This document shows, in pieces, positions 20,321 through 30,278 of a stretch of DNA of 64,000 nucleotides. Origin of the DNA: Sphingomonas sp. IC081 (GTDB lineage Bacteria > Pseudomonadota > Alphaproteobacteria > Sphingomonadales > Sphingomonadaceae); contig NZ_CP029761.1 of the NCBI RefSeq assembly GCF_006874585.1, positions 3,746,001 to 3,810,000 of the forward strand, read 5' to 3'. Below the pieces are notes generated by a model. That model was not told the DNA's origin, did not search any database, and saw only the letters and a list, made by a program, of their open reading frames with translations. Made by a program: the position numbers and the translations under genes. Positions within the stretch are counted from its first letter, which is position 1. Each line of letters begins with the position of its first letter.

Positions 20321-21352
20321 ATGACGGTTCATTACCCGCCGCCGCCGCGCCAGACCGCCAATCCCGCTCCGCTGCGCTCGGCGAACTCGCTGCGCCGTAC
20401 TTCCAGCATAGATGTCGCCTGGCCCGATGGCGTGGATGGGCAGCGCCTCTTTGTCGGCCGCGCGCGCGATTATCTGACCGGGCCGGACGGGCACGGCTGC
20501 ACGCTCGCCACGGGCGAATTCTCGCTGCGGATGAGCGAGGACAAGACGATCACCCGGATTGCCGCCGAGCCTGCGCCGACGAGCATCGGTCAGCTTGTCG
20601 GCGCGCGGGCGGGCGGGCACTTGCGCATGGCGCTGCGCGAGATCATGCCCGAACTGATTGTCCGGGCTGATCCGCTCTACCTCGTGCTCGACGACCTTTC
20701 GGGCACCGCGCTGGTTTCGTCGTTTGCCTGGGGCCAATGGTTTCCCGAGCGGATGGAACTGCTCAAGAAGCGGCTGGGCGGGAGCGGCGAGGACAACCCG
20801 GTGCTGGCCCAGCGCGTCAATGTCTGTTGGGGGCTTACCGAGGGCAACAGCGGGGTTACCGGAGGCGCGGCGCTGGAAAACGTGGCGGACGCGGACGCCG
20901 GGCATCTGCGCAATCCGGCCGATCCTGAAGGCTGGCACGCGTTTCTTGAACACGATGGCCCCGGGTTTCGCCGCGCTCGTCGCATCGATGTGACGCTGGA
21001 CAGGAGCGGAGGGAACGGCGGCCTGATCCGTATCGCCTCTGCCTTTCAGGACAGCGCTAGGCTGCGCGACGGCGGCCGCGTCGCCATCCATGAATACAAC
21101 CTTGGCGCGACCGTCGATGCGGAAACACTGGAAGTGCTGGCCCTCGAGCCCGAAGCGCGGATTCTCCCGTTCCGTGAGTGTCCCGGTGCGCTTCGTAACG
21201 TTGCGCGCCTTGTCGGGCGTAACCTTGGCCAGGTTCGCGAGGATGTGCTTGAAATGCTGCGTGGCCCGGAAGGCTGCACCCACCTCAACGACGCCCTGCG
21301 CGCACTGGCGGATGTGCCAAGGCTGGTCGAGGCACTGCGCCAGTCGGCGTGA
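20321..21352 (+). CDS. DUF2889 family protein
   Basis: A 343-residue protein. The C-terminal third has the pattern I associate with DUF2889: a strand-rich middle, then FRECPGALRNVARLVGRNLG and GCTHLNDALRALADVPRL. The upstream part has a basic, proline-rich N-terminus (HYPPPPRQTANPAPLRSANS). No catalytic residues are known to me. ATG 20321 lies 30 bp after the degraded oxidoreductase. In other bacteria such genes occur near CoA-dependent aromatic or steroid catabolism, which would suit the region, but this is context only. Confidence 0.65.
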   Translation: MTVHYPPPPRQTANPAPLRSANSLRRTSSIDVAWPDGVDGQRLFVGRARDYLTGPDGHGCTLATGEFSLRMSEDKTITRIAAEPAPTSIGQLVGARAGGHLRMALREIMPELIVRADPLYLVLDDLSGTALVSSFAWGQWFPERMELLKKRLGGSGEDNPVLAQRVNVCWGLTEGNSGVTGGAALENVADADAGHLRNPADPEGWHAFLEHDGPGFRRARRIDVTLDRSGGNGGLIRIASAFQDSARLRDGGRVAIHEYNLGATVDAETLEVLALEPEARILPFRECPGALRNVARLVGRNLGQVREDVLEMLRGPEGCTHLNDALRALADVPRLVEALRQSA

Positions 21353-21375
21353 AGGGCAGGGAAAGGTGCCGGTGC

Positions 21376-21460
21376 CGTTCGACAAGCTCAGGGGATTCCC
21401 CGGGCCCGCAAAATGTCTTTGTCGCGCTCAAACCATCCGTGACGGGCTCCCCTGCCTGAG
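21376..21460. repeat. Dispersed intergenic repeat, copy B (partial)
   Basis: TTCGACAAGCTCAGG followed by GATTCCCCGGGCCCGCAAAATGTCTT resembles the start of copy C at 27509-27550 (TTCGACCAGCTCAGG...). Similarity fades after about 21435. Confidence 0.55.
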
Positions 21461-21582
21461 CCCTTTCCTCGCCCCCAACCGCACCCCCAATTGACCCCGA
21501 CTGCGCACCGTGCGCTCCCTGCTTGCACCCCCGCGCGCCATCTGGAAGGCCGCGAGAAAGAACAGGACAGCCGGGGATTCAA

Positions 21583-24500
21583 GTGACCAGGACGGTCGTT
21601 ACGCTGGAGGACAAGTACAGGCAGGCCGATGGGCAGGTGGTGCTCGCGGCGCTGCAGGGCGTGGTGCGCCTGCTGATCGATCAAGCGCGACGGGACCGTG
21701 CACGGGGCCTCAACACGGCGGGCTATGTCACCGGCTATCGCGGCTCCCCGATCACCACGCTCGATGCGCAGCTCTGGGCCTGCGAAAAGCTGCTGAGCGA
21801 ACATCGCGTGCGTTTCGAGCCCGGCCTGAACGAGGAACTGGCGGCGACCTCGCTGCGCGGCACCCAGCAGCTGGGTTGGTATGGCAAGCCCCATGTCGAT
21901 GGGGTCTTTGCGCTCTGGTACGCGAAGGGCGTCGGTGTCGAGCGTGCGGGCGAGGCGATCAAGGCGGCGAACCTGGAAGGCACGCACCCCCGCGGCGGCG
22001 CGCTGCTGCTCTGCGGGGACGACCATGCGGCCAAGTCCTCGCTGACCGCCCACCAGTCCGAACACGTGCTGATCACGGCGATGGTCCCGGTGCTTTACCC
22101 GGCGACGACCGACGAGATTCTCAGCTTCGGCCAGTTCGGCTGGGCGCTGTCGCGGGCCAGCGGGCTCTATGTGGCGATGAAGGCGGTGACCGACACGCTG
22201 GATCTGACCACGACCGTCACGCTGCCTGGGAATGACTTTCCGATCGTCCTGCCGGAGATCGCCGCCGGACCTTCGCCGAACTTGCGCATTGCAATGTCGG
22301 CGTTGGAGCAGGAGCGCATGGTGATCGAGCGGCGGCTGCCGATCGTGCCGATGTTCACCGCACTCAACCCGGTCGACCGCGTCAGTCATGCTGCATCCGG
22401 AGCGCGGCTGACGGTGGTGAGTGCGGGCAAGGCCTGGCTCGATCTCTGCCAGGCGCTGGCAGATCTGGGGCTGGACGAGGAGGGATGTGCGGCGCTGGGG
22501 CTGAGGGTCGTCAAGCTTGGTCTTGTCTGGCCGCTCGATGCCGTGTTTGTGCGGCAGGCCTGCAGGGGCAGCGCCGAGGTCATGGTGGTGGAGGAAAAGC
22601 GGCCCGTCATCGAGGATCAGGTCGCCCGCCTGTTCTATGGCCGTGCCGATGCCCCGGCGCTTTCGGGCAAGACCGCGCCTGATGGCGCTGCGCTGCTCTC
22701 GCAAGTGGGCGTGCTTGATGCCTCGGCGGTGCGCCGCGCGCTGCTGGTGCGCATGGCGGCGCTCGGCATGCTGCAGCCTCATCTGGCCACGCGCGATGCC
22801 ATGCTGCGCGTGCGGGAGGACTCCGCCGCCGCGCTCGAACGCACCGCGATCCGCCCCGCCTTCTTCTGCTCGGGGTGTCCTCACAATACCTCGACGCTGG
22901 TCCCGGAAGGTTCTGCGGCAATGGGGGCGACCGGATGCCATGGCCTTGCCCATTACATGCCGGAACGCCGTACGATGCAGACGGTGTCGATGGGGCAGGA
23001 AGGCATGCCCTGGATTGGCGCGCAGCATTTTGTCGATACACCGCACATGTTCCAGAACCTGGGCGATGGGACTTACACCCATTCCGGACTGCTGACGATC
23101 CGCGCGGCGGTGGCGGCAAAGAGCCGGGTGACCTTCAAGATCCTCTACAACGATGCCGTCGCCATGACTGGCGGACAGCCCGCCGAAGGCGCGCTCAGTC
23201 CCGAGCAGATCGTGCGTGAACTGGTGGTGGAAGGTGTCCATCCGGTGGTGCTGGTGAGCGAAGATCCGGCGCGCTTTGCTGCATCCGACCTGCCCGCCGG
23301 AACCCGGGTGCTGCACCGCGACGAACTGGACGCGGTGCAGCGCAGCTTGCGCGAAATGCCGGGAACCAGTGCCCTCGTTTACGAGCAGACGTGCGCCAAC
23401 GAGAAGCGCCGCCGCCGCAAGAAGGGGGCCTATCCCGATCCCGACAAGCGTCTCTGGATCAACCCGGCGGTCTGTGAGGGCTGCGGTGACTGTTCGGTGC
23501 AGTCGAACTGCCTCTCGGTCGTGCCGGTCGAGACCGAGTTCGGCCGCAAGCGGGCCGTCGACCAGTCGAGCTGCAACAAGGATTTTTCCTGCATCAAGGG
23601 TTTTTGCCCGAGCTTTGTCGAGGTCGCGGGCGGTTCGCTCAGAAAGCGCGGCATCGATGATGCTGCACTCACGCGCATGGTGGCGGCCCTGCCCGAACCG
23701 GCGGTTGCGGCCATGCCGGGCGGGGCCTCGGCCATCGTGGTGGCGGGGATCGGCGGGACGGGGGTGCTGACGGTCGGCGCGGTGCTGGCGATGGCGGCGC
23801 AGCTCGAGGGCAAGGCCGCCAAAGTGCTGGACCAGACCGGCATGGCGCAGAAAGGCGGCGCGGTGGCGAGCCATGTCCGTATCGGCACCGCTGCTGCGGC
23901 GATCCCCTCCGCAAGACTGGGGGCGGGCATGGCGGACCTGGTGGTTGCGTGTGATCTGGTCGTGGCTTCCTCGCCCGAAGTGCTGTCGCTGGCGCGGCCC
24001 GATACGCGGGTGCTGGCGAACGAGGACGTGGTGCCGACCGGCGAATTCCAGCGCGACCGCAATCTCGATCTTACCGCCAGCCGCTTTCTGCGCGCCATCG
24101 GCAAGCGGGTCGATCCGGCGATGATCGCCTCGCTGCGCGCCGGTTCGCTGGCGACGCGGCTCCTTGGGGATTCGATCTTCACAAACCTGATGATGCTGGG
24201 TTTCGCCGCGCAGAAAGGGCTTCTGCCGGTACGACTGGCCTCGGTGGCGGAAGCGGTGCGGCTGAACGGTGTGGCGGTGGGCGCGAACCTGGCCGCGCTG
24301 TCGCTGGGAAGGCTGGCGGCAGCGGGCGGGGAGGACCTGTTCGCACTCGCCGATGCTGCGCCCCGGGTGAGCGAATCGCCTCGCGATCTGGCGGCCGTGA
24401 CGGCCAGTTATGCACGCCTGCTGACCGATTGGCAGAACGCGGCCCACGCTGCGGACTATCTCCGGTTTCTTGACGAAATTGCAGACGCGTTGGCGGCGCG

Positions 24501-25053
24501 GGGGCTGGCGCAGAGTGAGCCTCTGCTGCGCGAGATCGCATGCCAGCTGGGCCGGCTGATGAGCTACAAGGACGAATACGAAGTGGCCCGCCTCTACAGC
24601 GCACCGGCCTTCCGCGCGGGGCTGGCGGACACGTTCGATGGCAAGCTTCGCCTCAGGCTGCACCTTGCCCCGCCGCTTCTGGCCTTGCGCAAGGACCGCA
24701 AGACCGGGCGCCCGCGCAAGATCGCCTTTGGCAGCTGGATTCTGCCGGTCTTTGCCTTGCTTGCCAGGGCTAGGCGCCTGCGCGGCACCTGGCTCGATCC
24801 CTTCGGTCATTCTGCCGAACGCCGCACCGAGCGTGCGCTGATCGGCGAGTACCGTGATCTCGTGCGCGAGATTGCCGCCAAAGTGAGCGTCGTGACCATG
24901 CCGCTTGCGATCGAACTGGCGGCAAGGCCTTCGCTGATCGCGGGCTATGGTCCGGTCAAGGAGGCAGGGGTCGCGGCCTATCGTGCAGAAGTCGCGGTGC
25001 TGCGGGCGAAGTTCGATGGCGCCCGGCAGGCGCCGCAGCGGGCCTTCGCCTGA
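21583..25053 (+). CDS. Indolepyruvate ferredoxin oxidoreductase, fused alpha/beta form
   Basis: A 1156-residue fused 2-oxoacid:ferredoxin oxidoreductase of the kind that oxidises indolepyruvate or related aryl-pyruvates to the acyl-CoA. The N-terminal half carries the thiamine-diphosphate-binding modules (TPP part around YMPERRTMQTVSMGQEG and GDGTYTHSG). A ferredoxin-like cluster site follows, with C631, C634, C637 and C643 in CEGCGDCSVQSNC and more cysteines in CNKDFSCIKGFC. The gamma domain starts at about AIVVAGIGGTGVLTVG. The C-terminal DUF6537-like region ends in the basic tail. GTG 21583 was chosen over an upstream TTG because it has the better spacing and gives the usual length. Confidence 0.9.
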   Translation: MTRTVVTLEDKYRQADGQVVLAALQGVVRLLIDQARRDRARGLNTAGYVTGYRGSPITTLDAQLWACEKLLSEHRVRFEPGLNEELAATSLRGTQQLGWYGKPHVDGVFALWYAKGVGVERAGEAIKAANLEGTHPRGGALLLCGDDHAAKSSLTAHQSEHVLITAMVPVLYPATTDEILSFGQFGWALSRASGLYVAMKAVTDTLDLTTTVTLPGNDFPIVLPEIAAGPSPNLRIAMSALEQERMVIERRLPIVPMFTALNPVDRVSHAASGARLTVVSAGKAWLDLCQALADLGLDEEGCAALGLRVVKLGLVWPLDAVFVRQACRGSAEVMVVEEKRPVIEDQVARLFYGRADAPALSGKTAPDGAALLSQVGVLDASAVRRALLVRMAALGMLQPHLATRDAMLRVREDSAAALERTAIRPAFFCSGCPHNTSTLVPEGSAAMGATGCHGLAHYMPERRTMQTVSMGQEGMPWIGAQHFVDTPHMFQNLGDGTYTHSGLLTIRAAVAAKSRVTFKILYNDAVAMTGGQPAEGALSPEQIVRELVVEGVHPVVLVSEDPARFAASDLPAGTRVLHRDELDAVQRSLREMPGTSALVYEQTCANEKRRRRKKGAYPDPDKRLWINPAVCEGCGDCSVQSNCLSVVPVETEFGRKRAVDQSSCNKDFSCIKGFCPSFVEVAGGSLRKRGIDDAALTRMVAALPEPAVAAMPGGASAIVVAGIGGTGVLTVGAVLAMAAQLEGKAAKVLDQTGMAQKGGAVASHVRIGTAAAAIPSARLGAGMADLVVACDLVVASSPEVLSLARPDTRVLANEDVVPTGEFQRDRNLDLTASRFLRAIGKRVDPAMIASLRAGSLATRLLGDSIFTNLMMLGFAAQKGLLPVRLASVAEAVRLNGVAVGANLAALSLGRLAAAGGEDLFALADAAPRVSESPRDLAAVTASYARLLTDWQNAAHAADYLRFLDEIADALAARGLAQSEPLLREIACQLGRLMSYKDEYEVARLYSAPAFRAGLADTFDGKLRLRLHLAPPLLALRKDRKTGRPRKIAFGSWILPVFALLARARRLRGTWLDPFGHSAERRTERALIGEYRDLVREIAAKVSVVTMPLAIELAARPSLIAGYGPVKEAGVAAYRAEVAVLRAKFDGARQAPQRAFA

Positions 25054-25163
25054 TGTGACGCCGTGGCGGTATGTACCGCTGAGGATTTGCTCCACATCGC
25101 GTTTTCCCGCACCGTCTCGAGGCTTGATGAATGCAGGCCCGCGCCTGCGGGCGGGGAGGATGG

Positions 25164-25979
25164 ATGGAGGCAAAAGAGTTCGCGGCGCGCTACGGCCCCT
25201 GGGCACTGGTCGCCGGGGCTTCGGAGGGCACGGGTGCCGAGTTTGCCCGTCAATTGGCTGCCGCCGGCCTGAACCTGATCCTTGTCGCTCGGCGTGAAGC
25301 TCCGCTCGAAGCGCTTGCCGATGCGCTTCGGCTTGCCCATGGCATCGCGTGCGTGACGGCCTCGATCGACCTTGCGCGCGAGGATGCCGCCGATGCGCTC
25401 ATGACGCTGGCGGAAGGGCGCGAAACCGGACTGCTGGTGCTGAATGCCGGGGCCGATCCCAATGGCGCGCTGTTCCTCGATACGCCGCTGGACAACTGGA
25501 ACCTGCTCGCTGCGCGCAATGTCATGACAACGATGCAGGCACTCTACCGGTTTGCCGGGCCGATGCGTGCGCGCCGGCGCGGCGGATTGCTCGTGGTGGG
25601 CTCTGGGGCCTGCTATGGCGGCTTGCCGGGGATTGGTGTCTATGCGGCGAGCAAGGCGTTCGACCTGGTGCTGTGCGAGGCGCTCTGGGCGGAACTGGAG
25701 CCATACGGCGTCGACGTCCTGAGTTATGTGATCGGCCGTACCGACACGCCTGCTCACCGCGAACTCATGGCTGCGCGCGGCATGGCGATGCCGGAAGGCC
25801 TGGCGGACCCGGCGAATGTCGCGCGCCTCGGTCTGGAGCGCCTGCCCCACGGGCCGGTCTGCAATTGGGGCGAGGCCGATGATGCTGCGGGCATGTCCGC
25901 GACATCGGCGGCGCAGCGGCGCGAGCGGATCCGGCATGTCGCGGCAATCTCTGCTGCTTATGCGGGAGCCGCGCGGTGA
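25164..25979 (+). CDS. Short-chain dehydrogenase/reductase
   Basis: A 271-residue SDR. The cofactor loop is VAGASEGTGAEFARQLA and the base-specifying strand ends LVARRE, which favours NADP. LVLNAGADPN stands in place of the usual NNAG. The catalytic block is VVGSGACYGGLPGIGVYAASKAF, with tyrosine and lysine in YAASK. ATG 25164 follows a GGGAGG ribosome site; an in-frame ATG 11 codons upstream is possible. Its stop overlaps the next gene (GTGA), so this is the first gene of a three-gene coupled unit. The substrate is unknown. Confidence 0.87.
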   Translation: MEAKEFAARYGPWALVAGASEGTGAEFARQLAAAGLNLILVARREAPLEALADALRLAHGIACVTASIDLAREDAADALMTLAEGRETGLLVLNAGADPNGALFLDTPLDNWNLLAARNVMTTMQALYRFAGPMRARRRGGLLVVGSGACYGGLPGIGVYAASKAFDLVLCEALWAELEPYGVDVLSYVIGRTDTPAHRELMAARGMAMPEGLADPANVARLGLERLPHGPVCNWGEADDAAGMSATSAAQRRERIRHVAAISAAYAGAAR

Positions 25980-26479
25980 AGGAATTGCTGGAGGAACTGG
26001 CGGATCGGCAGGCGATTGCCGACCAGATCCATCGCTATTGCCGCAGCGTGGACCGCCTCGATGTCGCGCTCGGGTATACGGTGTTTCACGAGGATGCAGA
26101 GGCCGACTACGGCGAGCAGGGCTATCGCGGCAGCGGACGCGGTGCGATCGACTGGATCTGCGCGGCACACGCGGACCTGCTCCACCATATGCATCAGGCT
26201 GGCAACGTGCTGATCGAACTCGACGGAGACCGTGCCGGCAGCGAGACCTACGTCACCGCCACGCTGCGCATGGCACGCGAGGGCAAGGTCATGCAGCTCG
26301 AGACCCATGCGCGCTACTGCGACCGTTGGTCGAAGCGCGGTGGCCACTGGGCGATCGATCGCCGCGAGGCGGTGATCGAGTTCGATGCCATCCGCGAAGT
26401 CACCCCGATGAAGAGCCATGCCCACGCACGCAGGGACCGCGGGGATCCCTCTTATGCCGCACTGGAGATCAGGCCGTGA
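25976..26479 (+). CDS. SnoaL-like / NTF2-fold protein
   Basis: A 167-residue protein with the pattern of SnoaL-like domain proteins of the NTF2 fold: an N-terminal helix ELADRQAIADQIHRYCRSVDRLD, then FHEDAEADYGEQGYRG and DLLHHMHQAGNVLIELDGD, and a strand-rich C-terminal half (ETYVTATLRMAREG and ARYCDRWSKRGGHWAIDRRE). Such proteins are often dehydratases, isomerases or hydroxylase partners in secondary metabolism or aromatic breakdown. It starts with GTG overlapping the SDR stop by 4 bases and ends overlapping the next gene by 4 bases. Confidence 0.82.
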   Translation: MKELLEELADRQAIADQIHRYCRSVDRLDVALGYTVFHEDAEADYGEQGYRGSGRGAIDWICAAHADLLHHMHQAGNVLIELDGDRAGSETYVTATLRMAREGKVMQLETHARYCDRWSKRGGHWAIDRREAVIEFDAIREVTPMKSHAHARRDRGDPSYAALEIRP

Positions 26480-27483
26480 ATGCCATTCGTATCAACGTCT
26501 CATTCGACATGCGCTCGCCGGGCTGGGCAACGCCGACGCACGAACTGTACCGCGCGGCTGTCGAGATGGCCGCCTTTGTCGACAGGATCGGGGCCGACCA
26601 GATCGGGCTGATGCAGCATCACGGCTCCGAGGACGGGTACCTGCAGCAGCCTTTCACGCTGGCGGCCGGCATGGCGGCGGTGACCAGCCGTATCCGTTTC
26701 ATGCTCGGCGCGGTTGTGCTGCCGCTGCACGATCCGGTCGAATTGGCCGAGCAGATCGCGATTGTCGACCAGATGTCGAACGGACGGCTAAATGTCATTT
26801 TCGGCGCCGGTTATGTGCCGTCCGAATTCGCCATGTTCCGCAAGTCCCTGAAGGACCGGGCGCGGTTGATGGACGAAGGGCTGGAGGTGATCCTGCGCGC
26901 GCTGCGGGGCGAAAGGTTCGAGTTCGACGGTCGCCCGATCTACGTCCGTCCGCTTCCGGTGCAGGCACCGGAGGACATCGTCATGGTCGGCGGCGGGGTG
27001 CCTGCATCGGCCAGGCGCGCGGCGAAGTTCGGCGTCGGCTTCGGGCCGATGAAACCCGAACTCGTCGACCTCTACCTTGCCGAATGCGAGCGGCTCGGCC
27101 ACGCGCCGCGCACCCATTTCCGCCCGACGCCGGGGATGCCGCTGGCAGTCCATCTTTGCGAGGACCCCGATGCGGGCTGGGAAGCCATCGCGCCCCACGC
27201 GGTCCATGTCATTACCGAATATGCCAAGTGGGCCGAGCAGGAAGGCGATGGTTCGAACTCGCCGTTCAAGGGCCTTACCGATCCGGCGGTGCTGCGCCAG
27301 GCGGGCATGTTTGCAGTCTGGACGCCGGATCAGCTCGTGGAGAAAGTGCGCAGCATGGGCGGCGTGGGCCATGTCGGTTTCCAGCCTTTGCTGGGCGGAC
27401 TTTCACCTGAGGAGGGGTGGAAAAGCCTCAAGCTGTTGGAAGCGACGATGCCGCGACTGAAGGTGGTTGCGGCTGAAGTTTGA
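26476..27483 (+). CDS. LLM-class flavin-dependent oxidoreductase (luciferase-like)
   Basis: A 335-residue TIM-barrel flavoprotein of the bacterial luciferase superfamily, likely a flavin-dependent monooxygenase. Visible blocks are DRIGADQIGLMQHHGSEDGY and MAAVTSRIRFMLGAVVLPLHDPVELAEQIA, and the typical QMSNGRLNVIFGAGYVPSEF segment. The GTG start at 26476 overlaps the SnoaL-like stop (GTGA); a longer frame exists upstream but antedates the family N-terminus (INVSFDMRSPG). Together with the two upstream genes it forms a coupled cassette, suggesting joint action on one hydrophobic substrate. Confidence 0.86.
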   Translation: MNAIRINVSFDMRSPGWATPTHELYRAAVEMAAFVDRIGADQIGLMQHHGSEDGYLQQPFTLAAGMAAVTSRIRFMLGAVVLPLHDPVELAEQIAIVDQMSNGRLNVIFGAGYVPSEFAMFRKSLKDRARLMDEGLEVILRALRGERFEFDGRPIYVRPLPVQAPEDIVMVGGGVPASARRAAKFGVGFGPMKPELVDLYLAECERLGHAPRTHFRPTPGMPLAVHLCEDPDAGWEAIAPHAVHVITEYAKWAEQEGDGSNSPFKGLTDPAVLRQAGMFAVWTPDQLVEKVRSMGGVGHVGFQPLLGGLSPEEGWKSLKLLEATMPRLKVVAAEV

Positions 27484-27504
27484 AGGCAGGAAAGAAGTCC
27501 TGGG

Positions 27505-27683
27505 GCCCTTCGACCAGCTCAGGAGATCCCCCAGACCCGCAGAATGTCTTCGCCGCGCGCCACCTGGCCGGAGTCCGCCCCTTGCGGCGCAGGCAATATG
27601 TCTCCCGACGCCGCCATGAGCGCGCAACGCGGTTGGTCCGCGTAACCTAGACGATATTGGGGGTGCAGGGGGGCTATGCTCCC
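27505..27683. repeat. Dispersed intergenic repeat, copy C (intact, empty MITE site)
   Basis: This fills the gap between the convergent LLM and LysR genes. It starts with CCCTTCGACCAGCTCAGG, includes GATCCCCCAGACCCGC and TTGCGGCGCAGG, and ends with the hairpin GCAGGGG...CCCCTGC at 27665-27687. It matches copy A over most of its length and carries one CTAG at 27647-27650. Confidence 0.75.
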
Positions 27684-27687
27684 CTGC

Positions 27688-28560
27688 TTATTCCTTTTCT
27701 TCCCGATACAGCCGGCGCAAAATCTCCAGAAAAGCGCTCCGTCTCGCGCTCCCGGCGTGCAGCAGTCCCACCTCGCGCGTGAGTTCGAAATCGCGCACCG
27801 GCACGAACTGCACCGAGCCATCGGCGAACCCCTCCGGCATCATCCCGACCCCGGCGCCGCTGCGGATCACTGAGAGAACGCGCTCGTCGCTGGTGGTCTT
27901 GAGCACGAAGCGCGGGCGGACGCCGCGCTGGGTGAAGAAGCGGTTGATCTCCGGCAGGGCCTCGCAGTGGCGGCGCAGCGCCATGCGGTCCCTCGCGAGT
28001 TGTTCGGCGAGAATTTCGCGCTCGGCGGCCAGGGGATGGTCGGGCGGCAGTACCATCATGTAGCGTTCGCGGGCGAGGACCTCGGGCTGGTAGCGCGCGT
28101 GGTGGGGGCGAACGACCGTAAGGGCCACGTCGATCCGCCCGCGCTCCAGTCGCTCGGCAAGATCGCGCTCGCTGCCGTCGAGCAGTTCGAGCGCTTCGCC
28201 GCCGCCCTGTTCGTTATGCTCGGTCAAGGCGCGGCGTATCACGTAGGTCGGAATGGTGCCCAGCACGCCCACGCGCAGCAGGCTTGGTTCGGCGGCCTCG
28301 GCCAGTTCGACCAGCGCGTGCTCGTATTCGGCGGCGATGCGGCGGGCGCGGACGAGGAAACGGCTTCCCGCCGGAGTCAGGGCAACGCGCTGGCGATCCC
28401 TGTCGAACAGGCGCGCGCCCAGTTCGCGTTCCAGCTTGGCGATCCCGGCGGAAAGCGTCGGCTGGGTGACGCTGACCGCCCGCGCCGCGCGGCTGAAATT
28501 GCCGGTTTCGGCCACGGCCAGGAAATAGCGCAGCAGATATTGGTCGATCATAGGTGTCAT
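27688..28560 (-). CDS. LysR-family transcriptional regulator
   Basis: A 290-residue LysR-type regulator. The N-terminal winged helix-turn-helix is [44 protein letters not shown] (about residues 8-50), and a periplasmic-binding-protein-like effector domain follows from about residue 90. It is divergent from the acyl-CoA carboxylase operon, with a 116-bp shared region that holds a perfect palindrome, so it very likely controls that operon and itself. The start may be ATG 28560 or ATG 28551; neither has a strong ribosome site. The stop lies just outside the copy C repeat. Confidence 0.9.
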   Translation of the reverse strand: MTPMIDQYLLRYFLAVAETGNFSRAARAVSVTQPTLSAGIAKLERELGARLFDRDRQRVALTPAGSRFLVRARRIAAEYEHALVELAEAAEPSLLRVGVLGTIPTYVIRRALTEHNEQGGGEALELLDGSERDLAERLERGRIDVALTVVRPHHARYQPEVLARERYMMVLPPDHPLAAEREILAEQLARDRMALRRHCEALPEINRFFTQRGVRPRFVLKTTSDERVLSVIRSGAGVGMMPEGFADGSVQFVPVRDFELTREVGLLHAGSARRSAFLEILRRLYREEKE

Positions 28561-28572
28561 CTATTACGAAGG

Positions 28573-28593
28573 GCGGAAACTTTCAATTTCCGC
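28573..28593. promoter_or_regulatory. Palindromic operator between lysR and the carboxylase operon
   Basis: Perfect 7-bp arms GCGGAAA (28573-28579) and TTTCCGC (28587-28593) around a 7-base spacer. The size and the location, 13 bp before the lysR start, fit a LysR recognition dyad. Confidence 0.6.
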
Positions 28594-28676
28594 TGACCTT
28601 TCGGCTTGTCTACATAAGTGGGGCACATCACTCGAACGTGGGAAGCGGCCTGAGCGGCCCGACCGGAGAAGGAAGC

Positions 28677-30278
28677 ATGAGCGCACCAGTGCTCCAGACC
28701 AGCCTGAATCTCGACAGCCCCGAAGCGCAGGCGCGTGATCGCCATAACCGCGCGCTGGTGGCCGAACTGCGCGGGAAAGTCGCCAAGGCGGCGCTCGGCG
28801 GGAACGAGAAATCGCGCGAACGCCATGTCGCGCGCGGCAAGCTGCTGCCGCGGGAACGCGTGGAGCGGCTGCTCGATCCCGGCTCGCCATTGCTGGAACT
28901 GGGGCAGCTTGCCGCGGAAGGACTCTATGAGGACGACATTCCCGGCGCCGGGCTGATTACCGCCATCGGCACGGTTTCCGGTCGTCAATGCATGATCGTC
29001 TGCAACGATGCCACCGTGAAAGGCGGCACCTATTACCCGATCACCGTGAAGAAGCACGTCCGCGCGCAGGAAATCGCGCAGGAAAACAACCTGCCGTGCA
29101 TCTACCTTGTCGACAGTGGCGGCGCCAATCTGCCGCATCAGGCCGAGGTGTTTCCCGATCGCGACCACTTCGGCCGCATCTTCTTCAACCAGGCGCAGAT
29201 GTCCGCGAGGGGCATTCCGCAGGTCGCCTGCGTGATGGGAAGCTGCACCGCCGGCGGCGCCTATGTTCCGGCGATGAGCGACGAGAGCGTGATCGTGAAG
29301 GAGCAGGGCACGATCTTCCTCGCCGGGCCGCCGCTGGTGCAGGCGGCGACGGGCGAAGTGATCTCGGCCGAAGACCTTGGCGGCGGCGATCTCCACAGCC
29401 GCAAGTCGGGCGTGACCGACCACCTTGCCGATAACGACGAGCATGCGCTGACCATCGTGCGCGATATCGTCAGCCATCTCGGCCCGCTGCATCATCACGA
29501 TCAACCGCTGCGCGCGCCGCGTCCGCCCAAGTACGACCCGGAAGAACTCTATGCCATCGTGCCGGAGGATGTGCGTGCGCCTTATGATGTGCATGAGGTG
29601 ATCGCCCGCATCGTCGATGGCAGCGAGTTCCACGAGTTCAAGGCGCTCTACGGCACCACGTTGGTCTGCGGTTTCGCGCATATCCACGGGCAACCAGTGG
29701 CGATCCTTGCCAACAACGGCGTGTTGTTCTCGGAGAGCGCGCAGAAGGGCGCGCACTTCATCGAACTGGCCTGCCAGCGCCGCATCCCGCTGCTGTTCCT
29801 CCAGAACATTTCCGGCTTCATGGTCGGCGGCAAGTACGAGGCGGAGGGCATCGCCAAGCATGGGGCCAAGCTCGTCACGGCTGTCGCCACCGCCACCGTT
29901 CCGAAGATCACCGTGCTGATCGGCGGCTCGTTCGGCGCGGGCAACTATGGCATGTGCGGGCGTGCCTACGATCCGCGTTTCCTGTTCACCTGGCCCAATG
30001 CGCGTATCTCGGTGATGGGCGGCGAACAGGCGGCTTCGGTGCTGGCGACTGTCCACCGTGATGCCGCGACGTGGTCGCCAGAGCAGGCGGAGGCGTTCAA
30101 GGCGCCGATCCGCCAGAAGTACGAGGATGAGGGCAACCCCTATTACGCCACCGCGCGCCTGTGGGATGACGGCGTGATCGACCCGGCGCAAACCCGCGAC
30201 GTGCTGGGCCTTGCGCTGGCGGCCTGCCTTGAGGCACCGATCCCCGAGAAGCCGCAATTCGGCGTGTTCAGGATGTGA
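28677..30278 (+). CDS. Acyl-CoA carboxylase, carboxyltransferase (beta) subunit
   Basis: A 533-residue carboxyltransferase subunit that moves CO2 from biotin to an acyl-CoA. It reads most like 3-methylcrotonyl-CoA or geranyl-CoA carboxylase beta: length ~535, the early [22 protein letters not shown] block, and the pair [19 protein letters not shown] and [15 protein letters not shown]. The late [18 protein letters not shown] block also fits. ATG 28677 follows a GGAGAAGGA ribosome site. It is first in the operon beta-DUF3088-alpha-MaoC with 1-4-base overlaps. The exact acyl-CoA is not shown by sequence; methylcrotonyl-CoA (leucine) and geranyl-CoA are the main options. Confidence 0.88.
   Translation: MSAPVLQTSLNLDSPEAQARDRHNRALVAELRGKVAKAALGGNEKSRERHVARGKLLPRERVERLLDPGSPLLELGQLAAEGLYEDDIPGAGLITAIGTVSGRQCMIVCNDATVKGGTYYPITVKKHVRAQEIAQENNLPCIYLVDSGGANLPHQAEVFPDRDHFGRIFFNQAQMSARGIPQVACVMGSCTAGGAYVPAMSDESVIVKEQGTIFLAGPPLVQAATGEVISAEDLGGGDLHSRKSGVTDHLADNDEHALTIVRDIVSHLGPLHHHDQPLRAPRPPKYDPEELYAIVPEDVRAPYDVHEVIARIVDGSEFHEFKALYGTTLVCGFAHIHGQPVAILANNGVLFSESAQKGAHFIELACQRRIPLLFLQNISGFMVGGKYEAEGIAKHGAKLVTAVATATVPKITVLIGGSFGAGNYGMCGRAYDPRFLFTWPNARISVMGGEQAASVLATVHRDAATWSPEQAEAFKAPIRQKYEDEGNPYYATARLWDDGVIDPAQTRDVLGLALAACLEAPIPEKPQFGVFRM

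Noticed and set aside
21388-25206. A 1272-codon open frame on the minus strand opposite the indolepyruvate oxidoreductase gene
   Set aside because: It is antisense to a clear enzyme with conserved motifs, and its product is rich in Arg, His, Gln and Pro, as is usual for antisense frames in high-GC DNA.
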